Source: Spirosoma taeanense (GTDB lineage Bacteria; Bacteroidota; Bacteroidia; Cytophagales; Spirosomataceae). Taken from it: DNA of 64,000 nt. The stretch lies in NCBI RefSeq assembly GCF_013127955.1, contig NZ_CP053435.1, forward strand, positions 558,001 through 622,000, read 5' to 3'. A program made the translations under genes and the position numbers. Shown here piece after piece: positions 8,606 to 16,187 of this stretch (positions are counted from its first letter, which is position 1; each line of letters begins with the position of its first letter). Under the pieces are notes generated by a model that saw only the letters and a program-made list of their open reading frames with translations, made no database searches and was not told where the DNA came from.

Positions 8606-9355
8606 TTAAAACTTGGCCGATACACCCAGGCGCAGGGCTGACACACCGTAGCCAACTTCGGCAAAACCGCCGATTTTTTCGCTGAACATATAGCGGGAGC
8701 CAAGATGGATGCCCAGGTACAGACCGCTGGAGTAGGGGCTGTAATAGTCGTTGCTATAGCCATAGGTATCTTTATACGACGCGTGACGGAAGCCCAGTGA
8801 AACGCCAGCGTAGGGGTCGAACTTATCGTTGCCAACGTTTAGCAGTTCGCCAAGGTGATAGGAGGCACGAGCGCCTACGTAGATAAAGTTATAGTGCCAT
8901 TTGTAGCCACCGTAGTTGTAGCCGTAGCGTGAATAGTCCACCGAACCGCCCACAGAGATGTTGTCGCGGATCGTTTTTTCGAACGAGATGCCAATTGGAA
9001 TGCCGCCCGCGCCGTAAGCCGCCAGGCCAATTCCCGCATTCAGGTAAGCCGTGCGGTCACTCGATGATAGCACGGCTTTGGCATGTACTGAACTGAGCAC
9101 TGGTGCGGCTGGCTTGGGTGCTGTTTGGGCAACCGGCTGTGCTTGGGCCACAGGTTGAGCTTCAGGAGTTGGTTTAGTGGCTGCCACCGGAGTAGCTTTC
9201 GCTACAGGCTGAGCAGCTTTTGTGGTTGGCTGAGTCGCTTTGGCAATGGGGCGGACCGCATGCGTTGGCGGAACGGCTTTACGCGCGGTTGATTGCGCAC
9301 TGACCCCGAGGCTGCTCAGCGAAAGGAGGGCAATTGAGTACAGAATCGTTTTCAT
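8606..9355 (-). CDS. Outer-membrane beta-barrel protein with Ala/Pro/Lys-rich linker
   Basis: 249 residues. A signal peptide (1-20) is followed by a low-complexity stretch (about 21-90) built from repeated A-x-P-x-A/K units (QPVAKATP, QPVAQAQP). From about residue 95 there are alternating amphipathic strands (YLNAGIGLAAYGAGG, YNFIYVGARASYHLG, GLYLGIHLGSRYMF) and a terminal Phe (LGVSAKF), the usual sign of a BAM-inserted barrel. It resembles the small porin-family / OmpW-like barrels of Bacteroidota. The linker may reach into the periplasm. Confidence 0.8.
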   Translation of the reverse strand: MKTILYSIALLSLSSLGVSAQSTARKAVPPTHAVRPIAKATQPTTKAAQPVAKATPVAATKPTPEAQPVAQAQPVAQTAPKPAAPVLSSVHAKAVLSSSDRTAYLNAGIGLAAYGAGGIPIGISFEKTIRDNISVGGSVDYSRYGYNYGGYKWHYNFIYVGARASYHLGELLNVGNDKFDPYAGVSLGFRHASYKDTYGYSNDYYSPYSSGLYLGIHLGSRYMFSEKIGGFAEVGYGVSALRLGVSAKF

Positions 9356-9554
9356 TGTAGTATTTGGTCTTTACGAGGAAAAGGTGATTAAGGTCGTTTG
9401 GCTTGCCGTTGTCGGCGTTTGGTGTGACAAAGTTGGGGCAGGACGGAGGGAGACCCAATCAGCATATGGATGAATCGGTACTTTTACCGCCTGGATTGGG
9501 GAATTAGGCAAGCAGGGCGGAAGCCGCCCGAAACGTAATTGGAAGGAATTGCAT

Positions 9555-9588
9555 AAAAAAGCCGACTTCATTTCAGAAAGTCGGCTTT
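9555..9588 (-). terminator. Terminator of the acyltransferase gene
   Basis: 10-bp perfect stem AAAGCCGACT / AGTCGGCTTT (9558-9588), followed on the minus strand by a T-run. It lies 35 bases past the stop at 9623. Confidence 0.85.
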
Positions 9589-9622
9589 AAGAACGCTTGA
9601 AAGGCGGGTTTAAGCGGGTAGC

Positions 9623-10771
9623 TTATACCCGCAGGAATACGTTTTTCCGATACAGGAAATACAGGAAGCCCCATTTTATGGCCAGAAAGGCCAGCACACC
9701 TCCGAGCGCCCGAACGGGTTCACTGAAGAACCGCAGCAGTCCGCCAAACAGGTAATGGGCAGCGTGTTCAAAATCAATAACTTCGCCAGCCAGATAGATC
9801 AGGATGGAGTTCATTCCAATGACAACGAAGAAGAATGTCCACCGGCGTAGGTTCTGTACGTCAATAATCCAGTAGAACAAACTTAAGGCTAATAGGCTCC
9901 AGCCACCGGCAACCAGTACGAATGAGCTGGTCCAAAGGTTTTTATTCACAGGAAAGACCAGATTCCATAGCCAGCCTACGGCAACGCAGGCGACACCCGC
10001 CAGCACCAGTTGCTGAAGTTTACGCCCGTCGCTGAGGTCTCTCCGGCGAAGGACCGTACCCGCAAAGACGCCCAGCAGCCCGGTAGCAATGGCCGGCAAG
10101 GTCGATAATAGGCCTTCGGGGTCATGAACGACTTTATAGAGCCGGCCCGGCAAGACCATCTGGTCAACGTAACCGACCAGACTACCTTCCATGGTCAGAC
10201 TACCAGCTCCGTAGCCTGGTACGGGTACAAGCATGAGCAGGGCCCAATACAGGAAGAGAATTCCTATAAAAACCCCGTAGCGCGCCCGTTCGCTGCGGAC
10301 GTAAAGAAAAATAAGCTGCGCGAACATACCGGCCAGACCAATGCGGGCCAGCACGCTTGGAAAGCGCATCTCGGCAAGTGGCCTGGCAAACAGGCCGTTG
10401 TTGTAAATAATTCCCAGCAGAACCAAGACCATCCCGCGCATGATGACTTTACGAGCCAGCATAGCCCGGTCGTCGCCCCTGGCGAGACGGCTTCCGAGCG
10501 AGTAAGGCGTTGATACGCCCGCCAGAAATAAAAACAAAGGAAAGATGCAGTCGTAAGGGCGAAAGCCGTTCCAGTCGACGTGCGTGAACTGATCGGCCAT
10601 AAATATGGCCCATGCCCAGCCAGTGGTTTTAGCCAGAACATGAAAGATTTCTTCTCCGCCAATAATCCAGAACATATCAAAGCCGCGCAGGGCGTCGAGC
10701 GATAGCAGCCGCCGGACAGGGGCAGGTTGAGCAACGGCGGGCTCCTGTCCGGCAACGGTAGAGGTCTGCAT
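9623..10771 (-). CDS. HGSNAT-like multi-pass acyltransferase (DUF5009 family)
   Basis: 382 residues from the ATG at 10771; the frame is open to 10810, but the extra 13 residues lack family features and lie against the upstream operon's terminator. The family opening is clear: RRLLSLDALRGFDMFWIIGG (about residues 19-38) matches heparan-alpha-glucosaminide N-acetyltransferase / NagX-type proteins, with about ten hydrophobic segments. Conserved features include DWNGFRPYDCIFPLFLFLAG and STLPAIATGLLGVFAG. Members move acetyl groups across a membrane onto amino sugars. It is a single-gene unit. Confidence 0.88.
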   Translation of the reverse strand: MQTSTVAGQEPAVAQPAPVRRLLSLDALRGFDMFWIIGGEEIFHVLAKTTGWAWAIFMADQFTHVDWNGFRPYDCIFPLFLFLAGVSTPYSLGSRLARGDDRAMLARKVIMRGMVLVLLGIIYNNGLFARPLAEMRFPSVLARIGLAGMFAQLIFLYVRSERARYGVFIGILFLYWALLMLVPVPGYGAGSLTMEGSLVGYVDQMVLPGRLYKVVHDPEGLLSTLPAIATGLLGVFAGTVLRRRDLSDGRKLQQLVLAGVACVAVGWLWNLVFPVNKNLWTSSFVLVAGGWSLLALSLFYWIIDVQNLRRWTFFFVVIGMNSILIYLAGEVIDFEHAAHYLFGGLLRFFSEPVRALGGVLAFLAIKWGFLYFLYRKNVFLRV

Positions 10772-10810
10772 GAATAAGTTTGTTCGGTTAGGGTCAGAAC
10801 AATGATACAT

Positions 10811-10852
10811 AAAAAACGCAACTCGTCAAACCAGAACGGCTGGCGGGTTGCG
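10811..10852 (-). terminator. Terminator of the FIST-kinase-Hpt operon
   Basis: An 11-bp stem with two G-T pairs (10817-10827 with 10842-10852), followed on the minus strand by six T residues. It lies between the Hpt gene stop (10896) and the acyltransferase start. Confidence 0.75.
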
Positions 10853-10895
10853 TCGCTGAAGCAATTACTCTATGTGAAAGCCTGCTGTCTGATTC

Positions 10896-11267
10896 CTATT
10901 CCATTCGGGCCAGTTCCTGCCGCAGGAGAGGAACGGTTCGGTCGAGGCCCGCTTTGAACCGGTCCCAACTGGCCGTCATACTCTGCGTAGTCGGGTTGTG
11001 CTTGGCCTGTTTCTCCAGGCTTCGTAGCTCTGTTTCCAGCGAGGTCAACCCAACCATGCCTACCCAGGGCACAATCTTATGGGCCATGTCGGCTACTTCC
11101 GGCCACTGCTGCTGTTGCATACCCTGCTCCAGCTCCAGAAAGTCGGGGAGAACTTCATCCAGGAACAGCTGGAAGACGCTGATAATTTGCCGACGATCGC
11201 CACTGTGTAATTTGTTGAGTCGTTCGTGGTCAATTGTGTGTTCACCGACCGGATGTAGTAAAGCCAT
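10896..11267 (-). CDS. Histidine phosphotransfer (Hpt) domain protein
   Basis: 123 residues from the ATG at 11267 (MALLHPVGEHTIDHERLNKL). The open frame extends to 11342, but that part overlaps the kinase gene. It is a single Hpt four-helix domain with a probable phospho-acceptor His in DMAHKIVPWVGMVG; the usual AHKLKGSS is altered after HK. It follows the hybrid kinase stop by 40 bases and would receive phosphate from the kinase's receiver domain, passing it to a regulator encoded elsewhere. Confidence 0.85.
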   Translation of the reverse strand: MALLHPVGEHTIDHERLNKLHSGDRRQIISVFQLFLDEVLPDFLELEQGMQQQQWPEVADMAHKIVPWVGMVGLTSLETELRSLEKQAKHNPTTQSMTASWDRFKAGLDRTVPLLRQELARME

Positions 11268-11307
11268 AACGCAGCAGAAGATTGAATGAAAGCAGAAGTC
11301 GTCAGGA

Positions 11308-12837
11308 TCAGACAGGTAGCTGACGCTGGCTGTATTTAACAATTTTATGGAACAGGTCTTTCGGATTGAAGGGTTTGGTCACGTAATCGTTGATACCTAC
11401 CCCAATAGCCCGGTCTTTATTGCTGAACGTAGCTGAAGCCGTTAGGGCAATGATAGGCATGGTGGGGCTTAGTTTCCGAATCTCCTGTGAAGCCGTATAA
11501 CCATCCATAACCGGCATCTGAAGGTCCATCAGAATCAGGTCATAATTGCCAGTCTGGAACTTCGTTAAGCCAACCAGTCCGTTTTCGGCCGTATCGACCT
11601 CCAGGCCCCATTTGTGCAGGAACTTCAGGGCTACTTTTACGTTAACCGGATAATCTTCTACCAGCAGCACCCGAACCCCTTTGAGGGTCTGGTCGTCAAC
11701 GGCATCGGGCAGGGCCGCCGTTGGTGCTGGCGAATTGCCAGTAGCCAGGTTCAGCGTAAAATAGAAGGTTGATCCCTTCCCTTCTTCACTTTCTACCTTG
11801 ATTGTACTGCCGTGAAGTTCCAGCAACCGCTTGGTAATGACCAGTCCCAGTCCTGTGCCGCCAAATTTGCGGGTCGTTGCCGAATTTGCCTGGGTAAACA
11901 TGCTGAAGATATCCTGTTGTTTCTCCGGAGCGATACCGATACCGGTATCCTGAACGGATACGTAAATAGACGCCCGGTCGTCGGTGCGGCTCTGCAGGGA
12001 CAGTTCAATGGTAATGGTTCCCTCGTGGGTAAACTTGATGGCGTTGGAAACCAGATTCGTCAGAACCTGCCCGATACGTAATGAATCACCAATGAGCGAA
12101 TCCGGAATGTCATCGTCCACCATCAGCCGGATGCGGTTACCGTTCTCCTGCGCTTTGGTCTGCTGAGCCCGTTTGATATTCGAGACAAGCTGCTTCAGGC
12201 TGAAGTTGGTTTCTTCCAGCTCAACCTTGCCGGCTTCAATCTTACTGAAATCCAGAATATCGTTAATCAGCGCCTGTAGGTGTTCAATGGAAAATTGCAG
12301 CGTCTTCAGGTTCTCAATCAGATTGGGCGGTACCTCTTCCTGAAGCATCAGGTAGGTCATTCCCACGATACCATTAAGGGGCGTCCGAATCTCATGACTC
12401 ATCATGGACAGAAAGTCTGACTTGGCCTGAGTGGCGTTTTCAGCTACTTCTTTCGCTAGCCGGAGTTCGGCTTCAATCGACTTGCGGTATTCAATCTGAC
12501 GCTGCAAAAAATCGACTAAGCCAACTAAATTGTTCGGCTCGAAATTAGGCATAGACTCCTCTTCCGGTACGTCAATCAGGTAGATGGCTTCAATCAGCTT
12601 CTCGACCGACTGCCGGCGCTGGGCAATCTCTTCCTTTAGTTTGCGGTTGATTTCTGAATAGTCCCGTTCATTCAGCGCAGCCGAATGTTCAAACAATTCT
12701 TTATCGCGATCAAAATTGTTATAAGAGTCGTTGACCGCCCGAATGAACTGCTGGAAGGTTTCGTTCTGGAGACATTCCGGGGTTAGATATTTGTTTATCT
12801 GCCGGGTTAAAACTTTATGTAAAGACTTTACTTCCAT
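11308..12837 (-). CDS. Cytoplasmic hybrid histidine kinase (HisKA-HATPase-REC)
   Basis: 509 residues with no membrane segment. A coiled N-terminal region (about 1-140) is followed by HisKA with MMSHEIRTPLNGIVGM, then HATPase_c with N box IGQVLTNLVSNAIKFT and G boxes DTGIGI and GGTGLGL, and a C-terminal receiver (about 390-505) with phospho-acceptor Asp in YDLILMDLQMPVMDGY and KPFNPKDL. It lies 4 bases after the FIST gene and before Hpt. The FIST protein is the likely sensor, giving a soluble FIST to kinase-REC to Hpt relay. Confidence 0.93.
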   Translation of the reverse strand: MEVKSLHKVLTRQINKYLTPECLQNETFQQFIRAVNDSYNNFDRDKELFEHSAALNERDYSEINRKLKEEIAQRRQSVEKLIEAIYLIDVPEEESMPNFEPNNLVGLVDFLQRQIEYRKSIEAELRLAKEVAENATQAKSDFLSMMSHEIRTPLNGIVGMTYLMLQEEVPPNLIENLKTLQFSIEHLQALINDILDFSKIEAGKVELEETNFSLKQLVSNIKRAQQTKAQENGNRIRLMVDDDIPDSLIGDSLRIGQVLTNLVSNAIKFTHEGTITIELSLQSRTDDRASIYVSVQDTGIGIAPEKQQDIFSMFTQANSATTRKFGGTGLGLVITKRLLELHGSTIKVESEEGKGSTFYFTLNLATGNSPAPTAALPDAVDDQTLKGVRVLLVEDYPVNVKVALKFLHKWGLEVDTAENGLVGLTKFQTGNYDLILMDLQMPVMDGYTASQEIRKLSPTMPIIALTASATFSNKDRAIGVGINDYVTKPFNPKDLFHKIVKYSQRQLPV

Positions 12838-12841
12838 ACGT

Positions 12842-13981
12842 TTAGTGTTCAGAGAGGGTAGTTATGGTCATGGTCTGGTTGTGAAGTTCACCCGGTGTAT
12901 CGGGCCCGGCTGGAGCAATTTCGCCATAGGAGTAAAATCCGGTCATGACGGGGAAATCGCCGAAAATATTCCGGGCTACCTCCACTTCTTCCTCTGTGCG
13001 CTGCCCCAGTACCAACTTCCGGCCGATGCAGCTAACGAGCAGGGCTAGATCAGGCGTTGTGCCTAACTGCCGCAGCGACCGTTGGGCAGCTATCGCAGAG
13101 GCATCGACCAGTCGGTCCAGATTAGCGCGCATGAACCGAACCAGGGAACCTTCGGGTATATCCCCGGCGAAGGTCATGCTCTTTGCCTTCTCATCGATAG
13201 TCAGGATCGTTCGCACAAGCGGACGCGATTCGGCCGTTGCCCGAATGGATAAAGGAAACAGCAAAGCCGTTGCGGGCAGATCGTTGGCATACTTGCCCAG
13301 GTAATCTTTATACAAGTCCAGCGCCTGTCGGTCGTCAATCTGATAAAGTGTGGTGTAGGCTGACTTGGTCACTTCCCGCTCGGGGCCAAAGGCGTCCCAG
13401 CCGCCCATGCTTCCGTGACCAACTTTGATCCCGTCTCCGTAAAAACCAATACCAACCACTTTTCCGGGCTGCGGATCCTGATTAAGCCCCACCACTGTCC
13501 GTTCAAACCGGGCTGCGTCGCCCGCCAGGCCGCCTGTTACCGGCACATGACGTTTCAGGGATTGATTCGTGGCGCTGATCAGATCGCTGCCGTTAACGAC
13601 ACCTCCATCGGAAATAATGAGGACGGTGGACAGGTCGGGCGCGTCCAGAGCCGCTCCAATCTGTTCGCCGGCACGATAGCTTTCGGTATGGTCGGTAATA
13701 TCAATCTGCGTCGTCCGAATCGTTGATTTTTCCAACTCGATCGCAGTGACAATGATCGTATCGTCGTGAACCTTATCCGAGAAAATCTCGCCCGAGGTAG
13801 AGTTTATAACAATGTGAGCCGATGGATAAAGCAAGCGCAGGTGAGCATAGGGCTTGAGCTCTTCCAGTAATTTACGTTCGCCGAAGGCCAGTACCAGCTG
13901 TGCCTGCTGTGGATCGAAGTTTAACGTCTCAGAAACAACCTTCCAGGCACCGGCTGCATAACGGGATTGGGCGATTTTCAT
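12842..13981 (-). CDS. FIST domain sensor protein (FIST_N + FIST_C)
   Basis: 379 residues. The N-terminal FIST_N region (about 20-220) has the family segments QLVLAFGERKLL, INSTSGEIFSD and VLIISDGGVVNGSDL with GGLAGDA. The C-terminal FIST_C region has LYQIDDRQALDLYKDYLG and a late GFYSYGEIAP motif. FIST domains are thought to bind small ligands such as amino acids and usually sit next to signalling proteins. It is first in an operon with the hybrid kinase (4-base gap) and Hpt gene. An AT-rich leader with a promoter-like site lies upstream. Confidence 0.92.
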   Translation of the reverse strand: MKIAQSRYAAGAWKVVSETLNFDPQQAQLVLAFGERKLLEELKPYAHLRLLYPSAHIVINSTSGEIFSDKVHDDTIIVTAIELEKSTIRTTQIDITDHTESYRAGEQIGAALDAPDLSTVLIISDGGVVNGSDLISATNQSLKRHVPVTGGLAGDAARFERTVVGLNQDPQPGKVVGIGFYGDGIKVGHGSMGGWDAFGPEREVTKSAYTTLYQIDDRQALDLYKDYLGKYANDLPATALLFPLSIRATAESRPLVRTILTIDEKAKSMTFAGDIPEGSLVRFMRANLDRLVDASAIAAQRSLRQLGTTPDLALLVSCIGRKLVLGQRTEEEVEVARNIFGDFPVMTGFYSYGEIAPAGPDTPGELHNQTMTITTLSEH

Positions 13982-14035
13982 CGGAGTAACGGATAGAGGC
14001 TAACGACTATTTAGTAAGTGTATATTTAATAAGAG

Positions 14036-14064
14036 CAAATATATATAAGTTTATAAATTACAAA
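14036..14064 (-). promoter_or_regulatory. Candidate Bacteroidota promoter for the FIST operon
   Basis: On the minus strand TTTG (14061-14064), 17 bases, then TATATTTG (14036-14043), matching the -33 TTG / -7 TAnnTTTG pattern. It lies 55-83 bases before the FIST start in a very AT-rich stretch. The spacing is slightly shorter than usual. Confidence 0.45.
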
Positions 14065-14126
14065 AACATAAAACTTATATTTAATTAAGTATGCTTCAGG
14101 AAGTTATTTAAAACTCAAATTATACG

Positions 14127-14188
14127 CTAAACGGGTCGCGGGTTGGGAGAACTTTACGTAAAGTTCTCCCAACCCGCGACCCGTTTAG
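14127..14188. repeat. 62-base perfect palindrome
   Basis: 31-bp arms with no mismatch and no spacer; the centre is TTTACGTAAA at 14153-14162. It lies between the prohibitin-like gene stop (14232) and the FIST operon leader. Neither side has a direct T-run. It may act as a transcription stop by stem strength alone, or it may be a small repeat element or protein-binding site. Confidence 0.9.
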
Positions 14189-14231
14189 GCTTGATGAGCT
14201 ATAGAACAGATCGCCTGGTTAAAGCTGATGA

Positions 14232-15167
14232 TCAGCGGTTGTCCAGAATTAACGGAACGTTGCTGCGGCTGCCCATAATCACAATCTTGGCGTTGGGCGA
14301 TGCAGCCAGTTCGCGCTGCGCTTTAATCTGTTCATACTGCAACTGTTTGTCGCTCAAACCTGTAGAAAGAATCTTCTGATAGTCGGCGATGCCCTGTGCT
14401 TCAACGCGTTTCCGTTCTGCTTCCTGCCGCTCTTTCTGGAGCACAAACTGCATTTTCTGAGCCTCCTGCTCCGCGTTGATCTTTGACTCTATGGTCTTCT
14501 TAACCGACGTAGGCAGGTCAATATTCCGAATCAGCAGCTGTTCGAGCATCAGTCCCCGCTTACGAAAATCAACCTCAATGGTTTTGTATATCCGTCCCTG
14601 AAACTCATCCCGGCGGGTTGAATAGAGTGCCACGGCGTCGTAGTAAACAGCATTATCGCGGATACGGGTACGGGTAATAGGGCGAACAACCTTATCGGTG
14701 TAGTCAGGGCCGATCTCGCGGTAAATTTTCGGCGCATCCGTAGGCACCACCCGGTAAAGCACCGTCAGGTCAATAACAACCTCCAGGCCATCGGCAGTGA
14801 GCACGCGAATAGCGTCGTCCCCCTGTTTCTGACCTTCATCCCGGGTAGCCGACATTGTATAGTTCTGGGTCTTGATGTCAAACTCCGTTACGCTGGCGAG
14901 GGGATTGACAAAGTTCAGGCCTGCGTTCAGGGCGCGGTCGCTGACGTTACCGAATAGAGAAATCACCCCTACATGCCCGGCGTCAATTTGCCGAACGCTG
15001 GAGCTTAGTAACCCAAGTACAATTAAAATGATTCCGACTACTTTAATGGGTCGGGAATAGCGTGAGAAAGCCAGCGCGGGCGTATTAATGGCAAATCCGG
15101 CAACGAGGGCCAGGATACCAAGCACAAGAAAAAACATAGCCGTAAGAGAATAAAAGACGATGAACAA
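14232..15167 (-). CDS. Prohibitin-like SPFH domain protein
   Basis: 311 residues. Two hydrophobic stretches at the N-terminus (about 4-27 and 40-60) anchor the protein. The SPFH/PHB domain follows, with VRQIDAGHVGVISLFG at its start and LNFVNPLASVTEFDIKTQNY. A long charged helix (about 215-285, with AEQEAQKMQFVLQKE and EAERKRVEAQGIADYQKI) is the coiled-coil segment typical of prohibitins. These proteins form large rings at the inner membrane and organise proteases or membrane domains. No NfeD or FtsH neighbour is present. Single-gene unit. Confidence 0.92.
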   Translation of the reverse strand: MFIVFYSLTAMFFLVLGILALVAGFAINTPALAFSRYSRPIKVVGIILIVLGLLSSSVRQIDAGHVGVISLFGNVSDRALNAGLNFVNPLASVTEFDIKTQNYTMSATRDEGQKQGDDAIRVLTADGLEVVIDLTVLYRVVPTDAPKIYREIGPDYTDKVVRPITRTRIRDNAVYYDAVALYSTRRDEFQGRIYKTIEVDFRKRGLMLEQLLIRNIDLPTSVKKTIESKINAEQEAQKMQFVLQKERQEAERKRVEAQGIADYQKILSTGLSDKQLQYEQIKAQRELAASPNAKIVIMGSRSNVPLILDNR

Positions 15168-15492
15168 ACAAATCGCTACTAGCTCGGCTAGCTACGACAG
15201 TAAAACAATTCTGTCTGATCTGCTCAGGAGCGTAGGAAGCTCTGGCGATATAAAGCAGAAATGGGGAAAGCAGGAACTTGCCGGCCTCAGGGCGGATTCA
15301 TAGAGGAACTTAGGTCAGAAGACACGCCAAATGTAGAACCTAAGGGCCTGTGTAGAAAGTGGTTTTACAGGAACGGGCGCGGCTGTAGCCGGTCGGTCTC
15401 TCAATCGGATGAGCTACAAAACAGGCACAAAAAAAGGCATCCGGTAAACGACCAGATGCCTTTCGAGACCACACTATTAACCCTTCAGCGTG
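15168..15492. other. Gene-free stretch between the SPFH and DUF1573 genes
   Basis: 325 bases without a convincing ORF on either strand. It contains the DUF1573 terminator at its left-hand edge near 15430-15465 and should hold the promoter of the prohibitin-like gene on its right-reading minus strand. A short CTAGCTCGGCTAG inverted repeat occurs at 15180-15192. Nothing else recognised. Confidence 0.6.
15428..15463 (-). terminator. Terminator of the DUF1573 gene
   Basis: Stem AAAGGCATC / GATGCCTTT (15433-15463) with a 13-base loop, followed on the minus strand by a run of eight T residues. It lies 30 bases past the stop at 15493. Confidence 0.9.
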
Positions 15493-15945
15493 TTATCGTG
15501 AAGTCTTAGTACCTTTTTTCTTATTCTTGTCCGACGGAGAAGCGGCCGGAGTCGCAGCCGTCTGTGCATCTTTCTGGGTAACAACTTCGCCTTTCAGATA
15601 AAGAACCGTCTGGCCAGATTCTGCATTGCTCGTTACGGTCACCGTTTTGGTAAACTGACCAGCAGCCGCTGCATTGTAGGTAGCCGAAACAGTACCCGAT
15701 TTACCCGGCATTACCGGCTCACGGGAGAAGCTTGGCTTGGTGCAACCGCACGATGCTGTTGCGTCGCTGATGATTATAGGATCAGTACCGGTATTCTTAA
15801 ATTCGAATACGTGCGTCACGGGCTTGCCTTGCTCAACCTTGCCGAAGTCATGCGTTTCTTTCGCAAACTTCATAACCCCTTTCTGGGCGTAGCCAACTGC
15901 GACGAACACAAATAAAGCTACGAAAAGTGAAAAAATCTTTTTCAT
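15493..15945 (-). CDS. DUF1573 domain protein, secreted
   Basis: 150 residues with a signal peptide (1-20, ending GYAQ) and one DUF1573 immunoglobulin-like domain: THDFGKVEQGKPVTHVFEF, then FKNTG and the conserved ATASCGCTKPS cysteine pair, and the strand TVTVTSNAES. The C-terminus is a basic Lys-rich tail. This is a very common Bacteroidota periplasmic domain related to ASH/MSP folds. Its function is unknown. It is divergent from the E1 gene. Confidence 0.92.
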   Translation of the reverse strand: MKKIFSLFVALFVFVAVGYAQKGVMKFAKETHDFGKVEQGKPVTHVFEFKNTGTDPIIISDATASCGCTKPSFSREPVMPGKSGTVSATYNAAAAGQFTKTVTVTSNAESGQTVLYLKGEVVTQKDAQTAATPAASPSDKNKKKGTKTSR

Positions 15946-16187
15946 TGGACTATATAGAATTATGGTTTGGTTGTTTGGATACGACGCCTAATAAACAATT
16001 ACTTGAGCAAACATTTTGCCAAATAGCCGTTGGTTTTCTTTTGCCTAACAAAGAAACGGAAAAAATCGTTTTTTTGAAAGCTGGGTTGTTTTACCTTAAA
16101 TTTACTTTCGCTTGGCCTCCGTATAGGGTGCCAAGATTACTTCATCAAGGAAACTAACGTTGGACGCTTTCAACCCGTAGCTTCACT

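Noticed and set aside
10264-10821. 185-codon ORF overlapping the acyltransferase
   Set aside because: Same strand, shifted frame of a strongly conserved membrane protein; the true frame has the family motifs.
14143-14379. 78-codon + strand ORF starting inside the 62-base palindrome
   Set aside because: It runs antisense through the end of the SPFH gene and its first codons come from the palindrome; no domain.
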